The notes: generated from the sequence alone by a model not told the origin. 64,000 nt of DNA from Pseudomonas frederiksbergensis (GCF_003732665.1 NZ_MOBP01000010.1:15559-79558), one strand, 5' to 3'; counted from the first letter of the stretch, positions 25,129 through 34,476 are shown. Numbers and translations are program-made.

Positions 25129-25983
25129 CTATTCCAACATTTTGCTCAATAACCAACTCCCCGCCGGCCCCGGCGGATGCAGCCGCGACCACAGCGCATC
25201 GACATACACCGGCTTCGGCCAGCCCCGCACTTGCAGTTCCACCAGCGAACCCGCGCCAAACCGCCCCACCAGCCAGCGCGGCAGCGGCGCCCAGCCGAAG
25301 CCGCCCTGGGCCATTTCCAGCAGCATCAGGTAACTCGGCGCCGACCAGACCCGGCCCTTCGCCCGGCTTTCATAGGGATTGACGATGGTCGCCAGGCGCA
25401 ACTCCCGGTGCTGTTGCAACACGTCCTGATCGATCCCGCTCAGCGTCGCCAAAGGGTGGGTTTGCGCGACGAACAGGGCGATTTCCGTGCGCTCGTCGAC
25501 GGTCGAACTGACCAGATCCGGTGGATAACTGTCCTGCATCTCAGCGAAGGCGACATTCGCTCGACCACGCTGCACCAGCGCCACCAGGTCATCGCATTCG
25601 GCGATCAGGCATTCCAACTCAAGGTCCGGATAACGCTGTTCGAAAGCACTGAGTGCCGCTTCGAAACGGTCGGACTGATAGGTGTCGGAAATCGCCACCG
25701 TCAGCTTCGCCTCGACCCCTTGGGACAATTGGCTGGCGGTCATTTCCAGGCGACTGGTGGCGGCGAGGATTTCCTCGGCCCGTTGCAGCATCACGTGCCC
25801 GGCCGGGGTCAGGGTCGGTTTGCGGCTGCTGCGGTCGAACAGGGTCAGGTTGAGGTCGATTTCCAGGCTCGCCACCGCCGCGCTGACGGTCGACTGACTG
25901 CGCCCCAGTTTGCGCGCCGCTGCGGAAAACGAGCCTTGGGTCGCGGCCTGGACAAACGCCAGCAACACTTCGTGTGAGGCCAT
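25129..25983 (-). CDS. LysR family regulator beside PACE pump gene
   Basis: A 284-aa LTTR with HTH at residues 5-60 (GSFSAAARKLGRSQSTVSAA) and an effector domain starting AKLTVAISDTYQSDRFEAAL. It is divergent from the PACE efflux gene 90 bp away. In Acinetobacter the LysR regulator AceR controls aceI in the same arrangement, so this protein is likely to regulate that pump in response to a biocide or polyamine-like inducer; that is inference. Confidence 0.88.
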   Translation of the reverse strand: MASHEVLLAFVQAATQGSFSAAARKLGRSQSTVSAAVASLEIDLNLTLFDRSSRKPTLTPAGHVMLQRAEEILAATSRLEMTASQLSQGVEAKLTVAISDTYQSDRFEAALSAFEQRYPDLELECLIAECDDLVALVQRGRANVAFAEMQDSYPPDLVSSTVDERTEIALFVAQTHPLATLSGIDQDVLQQHRELRLATIVNPYESRAKGRVWSAPSYLMLLEMAQGGFGWAPLPRWLVGRFGAGSLVELQVRGWPKPVYVDALWSRLHPPGPAGSWLLSKMLE

Positions 25984-26073
25984 GAACTATCGCCTTGATC
26001 GATGGTTATTGATTATGAAGTATCGGTGCGCTGCCAGATCATGGCAACCACAGTCACTCAGGGGAGTCTGGCC

Positions 26074-26508
26074 ATGACCGCCAACAAATCCATTACTGAA
26101 CGTATTTTCCAGGCCATCGGTTTCGAACTGCTGGCCGTCCTGATCTGCACTCCGCTGCTGGCCTGGGTCATGGATAAACCGATGCTGGAAATGGGCGTCG
26201 CCACCGTGGCGATCGCCGCCCTGGCCCTGGGCTGGAACGTGGTGTTCAACGGGTTTTTCGACCGTTTGCTCAAGCACTACGCCATCGTGCGCAACGCCTG
26301 GGTGCGGGTGGTGCATGCGCTGTTGTTCGAGGGCGGGCTGATCGTGATGGGCGTACCGCTGATTGCCTGGTGGCTGAGCATCAGCCTGTGGCAGGCGTTC
26401 CTGCTCGACATCGGCGTGTTGCTGTTCTTCCTGCCGTACACCTACGTTTACCACTGGGGGTATGACGTGGTGCGCGAGCGGATGTTGATGGGGCGGGCGC
26501 TGCGTTAA
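26074..26508 (+). CDS. PACE family efflux transporter (complete)
   Basis: A 144-aa four-helix membrane protein with two bacterial transmembrane pair domains. Pair one begins ERIFQAIGFELLAVLICTPL with the conserved Glu; pair two is RVVHALLFEGGLIVMGVPLI. AceI-type pumps export chlorhexidine, acriflavine and probably short diamines. The start at 26074 has GGGGAG seven bases upstream; an upstream in-frame extension is discounted. It is divergent from a LysR gene. A half-length relative lies at 12895-13233. Confidence 0.9.
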   Translation: MTANKSITERIFQAIGFELLAVLICTPLLAWVMDKPMLEMGVATVAIAALALGWNVVFNGFFDRLLKHYAIVRNAWVRVVHALLFEGGLIVMGVPLIAWWLSISLWQAFLLDIGVLLFFLPYTYVYHWGYDVVRERMLMGRALR

Positions 26509-26537
26509 GACTGCAAAGCATGGAACACCACCATCCC

Positions 26538-26627
26538 TGTGGGAGCGGGCTTGCTCGCGAAGGCGATTGCACATTCAACATCAATGTCGACTGACAGTCC
26601 GCTTTCGCGAGCAAGCCCGCTCCCACA
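26538..26627. repeat. REPIN (GTGGGAGCGGGCTTGCTCGC type)
   Basis: Arms TGTGGGAGC...GCTCCCACA between convergent PACE and LysR genes. Confidence 0.9.
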
Positions 26628-26638
26628 AGGGGCTGCGG

Positions 26639-27550
26639 TTAGCCGTCACACAACTCACTGACAAACTCCAAAAACGCCCGCACCTTCGCCGCCGGCAGAT
26701 GCCGCGACGGGTACAGCGCATACAGCGGAAATCGCTCGTCCGGCCAGTCCGGGAACAACTCCACCAACCGTCCTTCCGTCAACGCCGGGGCAATCCCCAA
26801 GTCCAGCACCTGAGCGATGGCTTGCCCACTTTCGCAAACGCTGTGCAACGTCCCCACATCATTGACCAACAACCGGCAATGGGGCTGTACATGCAGCACC
26901 GCACGCCCCGGCCGATGAAATTCCCAGCCAAACGGCCGGGCGGTTTGTGGGTCGCGGAACTGCACGCAGGTGTGGCGCTCGTCCTCCATGTCCAGCGGCG
27001 CCAGTGGTCGGCCATGGCGTTTCAGATAGGCCGGTGAGGCGAGGGTCAGCACTCGCACTTCCAACAATTTGCGCGCCACCAACGACGAAGACTGCGGATG
27101 GCCGAAACGCACCGCCAGATCAAAGCCGTCCGCCACCATGTCGCCGAGTTGGTCGCGGGTTTGCAACTCCAGGTACAACTGCGGATGACGGGCCATGAAC
27201 TGCCCCAGTTTCGGCCCGAGGATCAGCCGTGAAAAATACGGGTCCATGTTCACTCGCAAGCGCCCGCGCACCTGGGTGGCGCTGTTCGAGGCTGAGTTCG
27301 CCGCTTCTTCCAGGCTGGCCAGTAGCGGGGCGATTTCGCCATGAAAACGCCGGCCTTCATCGGTGAGCGTGACCGTGCGGGTGGTGCGGTCGAACAATCG
27401 AATACCCAGGCGTTTCTCCAACCGGGCGATGGCGCGGCTGACACCCGATGGCGTCAGCTCCAGCGCCTCGGCGGCCCGCACGAAACTGCCGCCATCCACC
27501 ACCGCGCTGAACACGCCCATGCCGCTGGCCAGGCTTGCGTCGAAACTCAT
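26639..27550 (-). CDS. LysR family transcriptional regulator
   Basis: A 303-aa LTTR of the CrgA/AaeR-like group: HTH GGSFVRAAEALELTPSGVSR, then an effector domain starting RGRLRVNMDPYFSRLILGPK. It is divergent from an NmrA-like reductase gene 113 bp away, its probable target. Ends with LEFVSELCDG. Confidence 0.88.
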   Translation of the reverse strand: MSFDASLASGMGVFSAVVDGGSFVRAAEALELTPSGVSRAIARLEKRLGIRLFDRTTRTVTLTDEGRRFHGEIAPLLASLEEAANSASNSATQVRGRLRVNMDPYFSRLILGPKLGQFMARHPQLYLELQTRDQLGDMVADGFDLAVRFGHPQSSSLVARKLLEVRVLTLASPAYLKRHGRPLAPLDMEDERHTCVQFRDPQTARPFGWEFHRPGRAVLHVQPHCRLLVNDVGTLHSVCESGQAIAQVLDLGIAPALTEGRLVELFPDWPDERFPLYALYPSRHLPAAKVRAFLEFVSELCDG

Positions 27551-27663
27551 TGATGACTCCGGATCATTTGTCCAATGACATTCATGCTATCGGAGAATGT
27601 CGGCCCACGGCTCAATAATCTGCCCATCGCGACAACCGTCGCCATCCAGCAGGAGAACAACTG

Positions 27664-28515
27664 ATGTACGCAGTCATGGGCATTACCGGGAAAGTGGGCG
27701 GCGCGGTCGCCCGGACGTTGCTGGCCGCCGGGCATCAGGTGCGCGCCGTGGTGCGTAGCGCCGATAAAGGCGCGGTGTGGGCCGGGCAAGGCTGTGAACT
27801 GGCGGTGGCCGATGTCGATGATCGCGAGGCGATGGCCAAGGCGTTTACCGGTGTGGTCGGGGTGTTCGTGATGATGCCGTCCAACTTCGATCCGTCCCCA
27901 GGCTTCCCGGAAACCCGGCAGGTGGTGGAGAACATTCGTTCGGCGCTGGAAACGGCGCGGCCCGGCAAAGTCGTGGGTCTGTCGACCATCGGCGCCCAGG
28001 CTTCCCAGCCGAACTTGCTCAATCAATTGCGCCTTCTGGAGCTAGGGCTGAGTTCGCTGGCGTTGCCGGTCACCTTGCTGCGCCCCGCCTGGTTCATGGA
28101 AAACGCCCTGTGGGACGTCGAGCACGCGGTCGGTTCGGGGGGCATTCCAAGTTTCCTGCAACCGCTGGATAAACCGGTGCCGATGATCGCCACCGCCGAC
28201 GTCGGTCGGGTTGCTGCAGAGCTGTTGCTGGAAACCTGGAATGGCCAGCGCGTTGTCGAATTGGAAGGCCCGCAACGGATCACGCCGCTGCAATTGGGCG
28301 CCGGTTTCAGCGAGCTGTTGGGCAAACCGGTGCGCATGCACGTGGTGCCACGGGAAACCTGGCAGGGCCTGTTCGAAAGTCAGGGGATGCGCCATCCCTT
28401 GCCACGGATGCAAATGATCGATGGCTTCAACGAAGGCTGGATCGAATTCGAAGGTGAACCGCGCAAGGGCCGGGTCGAGTTGTTGACCGTGCTCAAACAA
28501 CTACTGGCGAGGTAG
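27664..28515 (+). CDS. NmrA-like NAD(P)-binding protein
   Basis: A 283-aa atypical SDR. The nucleotide motif is YAVMGITGKVGGAVARTLLA at the N terminus; other NmrA/HSCARG features are VRSADKGAVWAGQG and a LRPAWFMENALWD segment. AGGAG is seven bases before the ATG. Such proteins bind NADPH as redox sensors or act as quinone reductases (QOR2-like). Divergent from its probable LysR regulator. Confidence 0.85.
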   Translation: MYAVMGITGKVGGAVARTLLAAGHQVRAVVRSADKGAVWAGQGCELAVADVDDREAMAKAFTGVVGVFVMMPSNFDPSPGFPETRQVVENIRSALETARPGKVVGLSTIGAQASQPNLLNQLRLLELGLSSLALPVTLLRPAWFMENALWDVEHAVGSGGIPSFLQPLDKPVPMIATADVGRVAAELLLETWNGQRVVELEGPQRITPLQLGAGFSELLGKPVRMHVVPRETWQGLFESQGMRHPLPRMQMIDGFNEGWIEFEGEPRKGRVELLTVLKQLLAR

Positions 28516-28518
28516 ACC

Positions 28519-28610
28519 TGTAGGAGCGAGGCTTGCCCGCGAAGGCGGTGTGTCAGTCACACCCAATGTTGAATGTGCCCCCGCCTTCGCGGGCAAGCCT
28601 CGCTCCTACA
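28519..28610. repeat. REPIN (GTAGGAGCGAGGCTTG type)
   Basis: Arms TGTAGGAGC...GCTCCTACA with loop GGCGGTGTGTCAGTCACA. Confidence 0.9.
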
Positions 28611-28697
28611 CGCGATGGCGGTGTGTCAGTCACATCAATGTTGAATGTGGCGCCGCCTTCGCGGGCAAGTCGGATCGCCGCACCGCTTGCTCCTACA
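28611..28697. repeat. Tandem partial REPIN copy with disrupted right arm
   Basis: Repeats the loop (GGCGGTGTGTCAGTCACA... CAATGTTGAATGTG) and right arm of the preceding REPIN, but the arm carries an inserted segment TCGGATCGCCGCACCGC between GCGGGCAAG and TTGCTCCTACA. It overlaps the last codons of the SDR gene. Confidence 0.8.
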
Positions 28698-29451
28698 AAA
28701 ACATCCCGCCCGACGCTTCGATGCGCTGGCCGTTGATCCACTGGCCGCCCGGCGACAGCAACAGCGCAATCGCCGCGCCGATGTCATCCGGCTGACCGGC
28801 GCGCCCCAACGCGGTGTTGCTCGCCACCATCTGATTCACCGCAGCGATATCCCGCACCGCACCACCGCCGAAATCAGTCTCGATGGCCCCCGGTGCGAGG
28901 ATGTTTACCGCAATTCCGCGTGCGCCAAGCTCCTTGGCCTGGTAGCGGGTCAGTACTTCCATCGCCCCTTTCATCGCCGCATACGCGCCATAACCCGGCA
29001 GGCTGAAGCGCGCCAGACCGCTGGAAATATTGACGATGCGCCCGCCGTCATTCATCAGCGGCAGCAGGTTCTGGGTCAGGAAGAACGGGCCTTTGAAATG
29101 GATATTCATAAGCAGGTCGAACTGCTCGACGGTGGTGTCGACGAAGTTGGCGTGCACACCAATCCCCGCGTTGTTGACCAGGAAATCGAAGTGCTGACGA
29201 TCGAAGTGGTTCTTCAGCACCTTGGCGACTTCGCTGCTGAAGTTGGCGAAGCTTTCACTCTGGCCAACGTCGAGTTGCAGCATGGCGGCGCGCCCGCCGA
29301 GGCTTTCGATTTCGGCGACCAGGGCCTGGGCCTCATCGGCGCGACTGTTGTAGGTGCCGATGACGTCGATGCCTTGGGCAGCCAAGTGCAGCGCGGTGCT
29401 TTTGCCCAGGCCGCGACTGGCGCCGGTGATCAATGCGATTTTACGGTTCAT
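28693..29451 (-). CDS. Short-chain dehydrogenase/reductase
   Basis: A 252-aa classical SDR. The cofactor motif is TGASRGLGKSTALHLAAQG, NNAG is in FLVNNAGIGVH, catalytic Ser in NISSGLARF and Tyr-x3-Lys in YGAYAAMKG. It uses NAD(P)H to reduce a carbonyl substrate that cannot be deduced. Divergent from the LysR gene at 29571, the likely regulator. The final codons coincide with the edge of a REP arm. Confidence 0.88.
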   Translation of the reverse strand: MNRKIALITGASRGLGKSTALHLAAQGIDVIGTYNSRADEAQALVAEIESLGGRAAMLQLDVGQSESFANFSSEVAKVLKNHFDRQHFDFLVNNAGIGVHANFVDTTVEQFDLLMNIHFKGPFFLTQNLLPLMNDGGRIVNISSGLARFSLPGYGAYAAMKGAMEVLTRYQAKELGARGIAVNILAPGAIETDFGGGAVRDIAAVNQMVASNTALGRAGQPDDIGAAIALLLSPGGQWINGQRIEASGGMFL

Positions 29452-29570
29452 GGGATTTCCTCAAGCGGTGGGTGAGCGATGTGAGGAAGTTTATTTATCC
29501 GGCCCGTGGTGATAAACAGGAGGAAATCGGAATCACTGGTCGGTTAAGTCGAACAATAAAGGTTGGACCC

Positions 29571-30467
29571 ATGAACAAACTGGAACTGCTGCGCACTTTC
29601 GTTCGTGTCAGCGAAATGTCGAGTTTTACCCTGGCCGGTGAGAGTCTGGGCTTGCCCCGGTCCACGGTGTCCGAACACGTCCAGGCTCTGGAAACCCTGG
29701 TGGGCACGCGCCTGCTGCAACGCACCACGCGCAAGGTTCAGGCGACTCAGGATGGTTTGGTGTTGTACGAACGCAGCAAGGATCTGCTGTCGCACATGGA
29801 TGAAATCGAAGGCCTGTTCAAGCAGGACGAGGCGTCGCTGGCCGGGCGGATTCGCATCGACATGCCGAGCATCATGGCTCGCCGATTCGTCATGCCGCGC
29901 TTGCCGGAATTCATGTCCAGGCACCCGCACCTGGAACTGGAAATCAGCAGCACCGACCGCCGGGTTGATTTACTCAGCGAAGGGTTTGATTGCGTGGTGC
30001 GGGTCGGGGCGCAGCCGGATCAGTCGGTGGTGGCGCGGCGGGTGTGCGAGTTTTCCATGGTCAACTGCGCCAGCCCAGCGTATCTGGAACGTTTCGGCGT
30101 GCCGCAACATCTCGAGGATTTGGCCCGGCATCGGCTGGTGCATTACGTCGGGGTGTTGGGCTCGCGTTCGGAAGGGTTTTTGTACGAGGACGCGGGGCAG
30201 ACGCGGCGCGTGCCGATGGCCGGCAGCATTACGGTGAACAACTCCGATGGCTACGAATCGGCGTGCCTGGGTGGGTTTGGTTTGATCCAGGCGCCGTTGC
30301 ATGGCATGCGGCCGTATCTGCTCACGGGGGAACTGGTCGAAGTGCTACCGCAATGGCGAGCGCCGTCGATGGACGTGTCATTGCTGTATGCGCGGCAGCG
30401 GCATCTGCCGTTGCGGGTGCGGGCGTTCATGGATTGGCTGGAACAGGTTATCCAGGCAACCCACTGA
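29571..30467 (+). CDS. LysR family transcriptional regulator
   Basis: A 298-aa LTTR. HTH: SSFTLAGESLGLPRSTVSEH; effector domain from GRIRIDMPSIMARRFVMPRL. The ATG at 29571 with AAAGG upstream gives the standard N terminus MNKLELLRTFVRVSEMSSF; the longer open frame is not typical. Divergent from the SDR gene, 119 bp apart. Confidence 0.88.
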   Translation: MNKLELLRTFVRVSEMSSFTLAGESLGLPRSTVSEHVQALETLVGTRLLQRTTRKVQATQDGLVLYERSKDLLSHMDEIEGLFKQDEASLAGRIRIDMPSIMARRFVMPRLPEFMSRHPHLELEISSTDRRVDLLSEGFDCVVRVGAQPDQSVVARRVCEFSMVNCASPAYLERFGVPQHLEDLARHRLVHYVGVLGSRSEGFLYEDAGQTRRVPMAGSITVNNSDGYESACLGGFGLIQAPLHGMRPYLLTGELVEVLPQWRAPSMDVSLLYARQRHLPLRVRAFMDWLEQVIQATH

Positions 30468-30469
30468 CC

Positions 30470-30559
30470 TGTGGGAGCGGGCTTGCTCGCGAATACGGTG
30501 TGTCAGTCGACATTAACGTTAACTGACACACCGCCTTCGCGGGCAAGCCCGCTCCCACA
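30470..30559. repeat. REPIN (GTGGGAGCGGGCTTGCTCGC type)
   Basis: Arms TGTGGGAGC...GCTCCCACA; begins two bases after the LysR stop. Confidence 0.9.
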
Positions 30560-30605
30560 AGGGGATTGCTGTCGAGCACAAATTTTGTGTCCACAGCAAA
30601 TCCCC

Positions 30606-30697
30606 TGTAGGAGCGAAGCTTGCTCGCGAAGGCGGCTTAACATTCAACGTACATGTTGACTGCTAGACCGCTTTCGCGAGCAAGCTTCGCTCCTACA
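30606..30697. repeat. REPIN (GTAGGAGCGAAGCTTGCTCGC type)
   Basis: Arms TGTAGGAGCGAAGCTTGCTC and complement; second REPIN in the same gap but of a different sequence type. Confidence 0.9.
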
Positions 30698-30713
30698 GGT
30701 CCGGGGTGAGGCG

Positions 30714-31436
30714 TTAGACGTGGAAGTAGCCGACGCACGAATCGAACGGCAGGCGCTTGAGTTCGATTTTGTTCAGATCCAGCACTTCGCGCAGGGCTTT
30801 GGTTTCGCCGGGGAAGTTGCGGTAGGCGACTTCGTCCAGGACCACCACCGCGCCTTTGGGCATGTACGGCAGGAAGGTTTCCAGGGCGACTTTGGTCGAT
30901 TCGTACAGGTCGGTGTCGAGGATCAACATGGCCACGACCAGGTCCGGACGGGTCTTGACCCACTCTGGCACGGTCTTGACGATGTCGCCCTTGACCAGCT
31001 CGCAACGCGGGATGCGGTTGACCGGGCGCAGCAGGTCGTTGGCGTCGATCATGTCCTGGATCAGCGACTGGTCGGTGTCGGAGAACATGGTCTCGTTGAC
31101 GTCCGCCGGGTCTTCTTTCTTGTCGATGCTCTGGAAGCCTTCGAAGGTGTCGAAGCCGATGATCGAGCGGTTGATCGCATACGGTTCCAGGATCATCGAC
31201 AAGTGCATGTACAGCATCAGCGAGTTGCCCTTGTACACGCCGCACTCGATGATCGCGCCCGGTATTTCGGCGACTTTCTTGAACAGCTCCATGCGCGACA
31301 GCGCAGCGGTCACGCCGATGCGGTTGGCGAAGACGAACGGCGCGTCGGCCACGTACTCGGCATCGACCCGTTTCAGGACGTTGGCACGGGTTTCGTTGTA
31401 CTGGGCCTCGGCGGGCGTGATGCGACGCTTGGTCAT
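30714..31436 (-). CDS. TylF/MycF-type O-methyltransferase
   Basis: A 240-aa SAM- and metal-dependent methyltransferase. Motif I is AIIECGVYKGNSLMLYM (about residues 61-77), GFDTFEGFQ follows, and the metal/catalytic acidic motif is LILDTDLYESTKVALE. The family methylates sugar hydroxyls of macrolides (TylF, MycF) and related surface glycans. Its ATG overlaps the stop of the oxygenase gene (ATGA), so the two act together. No glycosyltransferase or PKS gene is in the window. Confidence 0.85.
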   Translation of the reverse strand: MTKRRITPAEAQYNETRANVLKRVDAEYVADAPFVFANRIGVTAALSRMELFKKVAEIPGAIIECGVYKGNSLMLYMHLSMILEPYAINRSIIGFDTFEGFQSIDKKEDPADVNETMFSDTDQSLIQDMIDANDLLRPVNRIPRCELVKGDIVKTVPEWVKTRPDLVVAMLILDTDLYESTKVALETFLPYMPKGAVVVLDEVAYRNFPGETKALREVLDLNKIELKRLPFDSCVGYFHV

Positions 31437-32299
31437 TGCTGGATTCCTTGGAAATTCGAAAAGTCGTGGGCGTGGAAATAGTCTTTGAAACCGGCGCCGA
31501 CGTCAGGGCAGGCGCTGTCGACGTTGATCGCGCCGCGCTTGTGCTTGAGGTCGTCGAGGTGCATCAGGCGGAAGTCCACGCTGAAGCGGGTCTGTTGCGT
31601 ATGGTTTGGCACAGTGCCATGCAAATGCGAGCCGGAGAAGATCAGCATGTCACCGGTGTTGCCGGCCACGCGCACTTCCGAGGCGCTGTTGATCGCTTCC
31701 AGGGGCACCGGATGCACCCGGGCTTCCTCCTTGAGGTTCTCCTTGGCCTTGTGCCGCTGGTTGCTGATCCAGTCGTTGAGGCTCCATTCGCTGGAGGTGT
31801 TCTTCACCGGTACGTCGAAGTACCCGCCGTTGATCATCATGGTCTGGTCGGGGCTGATGGTGTGCACCGGCATCCAGGTGTTGATCTGGCAATCGACGCT
31901 GCCGTACCAGGTATCGCGATGGGGTTTGTACGCATAGCTGACGCCCGCGTGCAGGTATTCGTAGTTCGGCACCACGCGGATGCGCGGCACGTCGAAAATG
32001 TACTCGCGCGGATCGATACCGATTTCATCGATGAAGCTCAGGATCAATTCCTTGGCGCGCAGGCTGTTGGTGAACTGGCCCTTGAGGCGCGTCACCAGTA
32101 CGACGAATTCTTCCACCGGCATCAGGGTGTGCAGGGCCTGGTGGTGGGTCTCGCCGTTGAAGGCGGCGGTGATGCTTTCCTGGGCGAACGCGCACAGTTC
32201 TTTGGCGGCACGCAGCTCAGTGTTCAAGAAAATGTCGCCGGCGTAGATGGCTTCTTTGAAGTCAGCTTTTTTCTGAAGCTGATTGATGTACAGATTCAC
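31433..32299 (-). CDS. Predicted 2-oxoglutarate/Fe(II) oxygenase
   Basis: A protein of 288 aa from the GTG at 32299, selected because AGGAG sits eight bases upstream; an ATG at 32320 is the alternative. A jelly-roll iron site is suggested by HRDTWYGSVD (HxD), the distal His in FSGSHLHGTVPN and Arg in TRFSVDFRLMHLDD, as in phytanoyl-CoA dioxygenase-like enzymes. Substrate unknown. It is translationally coupled to a TylF-type methyltransferase, so hydroxylation followed by O-methylation of one product is plausible. Confidence 0.65.
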   Translation of the reverse strand: MNLYINQLQKKADFKEAIYAGDIFLNTELRAAKELCAFAQESITAAFNGETHHQALHTLMPVEEFVVLVTRLKGQFTNSLRAKELILSFIDEIGIDPREYIFDVPRIRVVPNYEYLHAGVSYAYKPHRDTWYGSVDCQINTWMPVHTISPDQTMMINGGYFDVPVKNTSSEWSLNDWISNQRHKAKENLKEEARVHPVPLEAINSASEVRVAGNTGDMLIFSGSHLHGTVPNHTQQTRFSVDFRLMHLDDLKHKRGAINVDSACPDVGAGFKDYFHAHDFSNFQGIQQ

Positions 32300-32431
32300 G
32301 GGTCGCACTCCTGAATGCATCGAGTCTCTTAAGAATCGGCACCACGTTAGCAAACTGAAGTGCGATCCATCGCTTGGCAGGTCAATAAAGACTTAATTGG
32401 CAGAAATAGCGACGAAATGTACTGGCCAGGC

Positions 32432-32465
32432 AAAAAAAATCCCGGCTCGGGAAATGAGCCGGGAT
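32432..32465 (-). terminator. Rho-independent terminator (minus strand)
   Basis: Perfect 10-bp stem ATCCCGGCTC / GAGCCGGGAT with a T tract on the minus strand. It would end transcripts from the Pit transporter gene, with a REPIN lying between gene and terminator. Confidence 0.85.
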
Positions 32466-32479
32466 ATTCGCCTTGCCTT

Positions 32480-32571
32480 TGTAGGAGCGAAGCTTGCTCG
32501 CGAAGGCGGTGTGTCAGTCAACAGTTGAGTTGAATGTTAAGCCGCTTTCGCGGGCAAGCCTCGCTCCTACA
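32480..32571. repeat. REPIN with mixed arms
   Basis: Left arm TGTAGGAGCGAAGCTTGCTC, right arm GCGGGCAAGCCTCGCTCCTA, so the two arms belong to different sequence variants. Confidence 0.88.
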
Positions 32572-32584
32572 GGTTCGGGGTGGG

Positions 32585-34204
32585 TCAGAAGAGTTTGGTG
32601 AACAGCCAGTACAGGCTGCCCGACAACAGGATCGCCGCCGGCAAGGTCAGCACCCACGCCATCAGCAGGTTGCGGATGGTCTTCATCTGCAAGCCGCCGC
32701 CGTTGGCGACCATCGAACCGGCGACCCCTGAGGACAACACGTGGGTGGTGGACACCGGCAAGCCGAACATGTCGGCGGCGCCGATGGTCAGCATGGCCAC
32801 GGTTTCCGCCGACGCGCCCTGGGCGTAGGTCAGGTGGGTCTTGCCGATTTTCTCACCGACCGTCACCACGATGCGCTTCCAGCCCACCATGGTCCCCAGC
32901 CCCAGTGCGATGGCCACGGCGATCTTCACCCACAGCGGAATGAAGCGTGTGGAGTTGTCGATCTGTTGCTTGAACAATTGCAGCTTGCCGCTGGTGTCGG
33001 CGTCGAAGTTGCCGACCTTGTTTTTGTCCATCAGGCGAATGGTTTCGCTGGTCAGGTACATGTCGTTACGCACGTTGCCCACGGCCTCGGCCGGGACTTT
33101 CGACAGTGAACCGTAACCCTTGACCTCGGCGCCGATACGGCCGGTCAGTTCGGCGAGGGCGGGGACCAATTGTGGCGTGGCTTCCTTGCTGCGCACGTAG
33201 TCGGAAAGAATCGCTCGCGGATCGGCCGGGGCCGGTTGCGGCGACGCTTTCACCAGGGCTTGCTGGGTGACTTCGGCCACGACGGCGAACTGCAACGCCT
33301 GATCGGCGGGCATGGTGCGGTTCAGTGCGTAGGCCATCGGCAAAGTACCGACCAGGATCAACATGATCAGGCCCATGCCTTTCTGGCCGTCGTTGGAACC
33401 GTGGGCGAAGGACACGCCGGTGCAGGTCAGGATCAACAGACCGCGAATCCACCATGGCGGCGGCGCGTCGCCTTCCGGTGCCTTGTACAACGCACGATTC
33501 TTGACGAAGGCGCGCAAGGCCAGCAGCAACAGCGCGGCGCAGCCAAAGCCGACCAGCGGCGAGAGCAACAGCGCGTAACCGATCTTGGTCGCCTGTGCCC
33601 AGTCCACGCCGCTGGTGCCATCGCGGCCATGCATCAGGGCGTTGGCCACGCCGACGCCGATGATCGAACCGATCAACGTGTGGGACGACGAGGCCGGCAA
33701 GCCCAGCCACCAAGTGCCGAGGTTCCACAGGATCGCAGCGATCAACAGGGCGAAGATCATGGCGAAACCGGCGGAGGAGCCGACTTGCAGAATCAGTTCC
33801 ACCGGCAGCAACGCGATGATGCCGAACGCCACCGCACCGCTTGAAAGCAACACGCCGAGAAAGTTGAAGAACCCGGACCAGGCCACCGCGAAGTTCGGCG
33901 GCAGCGAGTTGGTGTAAATCACCGTGGCCACGGCGTTGGCGGTGTCGTGGAAGCCGTTGACGAATTCAAACCCGAGGGCGATCAGCAATGCCACGCCGAG
34001 CAGCAGGAACGGCGTCCAGGTGGTCACCACCGTGCCGAGTTCGTGCATGTCGTGCATCAGGCTGTAAGCGGTGAACAACAACCCGCTGGCCAGTACCCCG
34101 AAGAAAATCACCAGGGTGAACAGGCCGGGTTTTTTATTGAGCTGCGGTCTGGCGCTGCTGCCGCTGGCGGGCGCCTGGGCAGTGGTATAGGAAGGAGTAG
34201 CCAT
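32585..34204 (-). CDS. Inorganic phosphate transporter, Pit family
   Basis: A 539-aa inner-membrane protein. Both PiT signature repeats are visible: GFEFVNGFHDTANAVATVIY near the N terminus and SFAHGSNDGQKGMGLIM in the middle, separated from the C-terminal helices by a large hydrophilic loop (about residues 320-420). It imports metal-phosphate with protons at low affinity. The ATG at 34204 was chosen over an upstream frame extension. A terminator at 32432 follows after a REPIN. No PhoU-like partner gene is adjacent. Confidence 0.92.
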   Translation of the reverse strand: MATPSYTTAQAPASGSSARPQLNKKPGLFTLVIFFGVLASGLLFTAYSLMHDMHELGTVVTTWTPFLLLGVALLIALGFEFVNGFHDTANAVATVIYTNSLPPNFAVAWSGFFNFLGVLLSSGAVAFGIIALLPVELILQVGSSAGFAMIFALLIAAILWNLGTWWLGLPASSSHTLIGSIIGVGVANALMHGRDGTSGVDWAQATKIGYALLLSPLVGFGCAALLLLALRAFVKNRALYKAPEGDAPPPWWIRGLLILTCTGVSFAHGSNDGQKGMGLIMLILVGTLPMAYALNRTMPADQALQFAVVAEVTQQALVKASPQPAPADPRAILSDYVRSKEATPQLVPALAELTGRIGAEVKGYGSLSKVPAEAVGNVRNDMYLTSETIRLMDKNKVGNFDADTSGKLQLFKQQIDNSTRFIPLWVKIAVAIALGLGTMVGWKRIVVTVGEKIGKTHLTYAQGASAETVAMLTIGAADMFGLPVSTTHVLSSGVAGSMVANGGGLQMKTIRNLLMAWVLTLPAAILLSGSLYWLFTKLF

Positions 34205-34317
34205 CACGGACAATCCTGAGGAGGGAAGGAGTGTCGCCCATGATCGTTTCAAAATGTGACAGAGAGACTGCGGTGGGTCAGTGTTTGCGGTTTTTGTATA
34301 ACCACCCGTCCTGTAAT

Positions 34318-34366
34318 GATCGTTCCCGCGCGGAGTGGGGAACGATCAACAGCGTGGGAACGATCA
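34318..34366. repeat. Decayed copy of the palindromic repeat
   Basis: Fragments GATCGTTCCC...GGGGAACGATC and AGCGTGGGAACGATC remain of the 100-bp element seen at 1641, as if internally deleted. Confidence 0.7.
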
Positions 34367-34372
34367 ACGTCC

Positions 34373-34462
34373 TGTAGGAGCGAGGCTTGCCCGCGAAGAA
34401 CGATAACGCGGTCATTCAGATAGACCGAGGCGTTCCATTCGCGGGCAAGCCTCGCTCCTACA
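34373..34462. repeat. REPIN (GTAGGAGCGAGGCTTG type)
   Basis: Arms TGTAGGAGC...GCTCCTACA between the Pit and ZntB-like genes. Confidence 0.9.
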
Positions 34463-34476
34463 GAGATTGGGGTGCG

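Noticed and set aside
28519-28697. Tandem repeats considered as a CRISPR array
   Set aside because: The units are REPIN palindromes with related spacers; no regular direct repeats, leader or cas genes.
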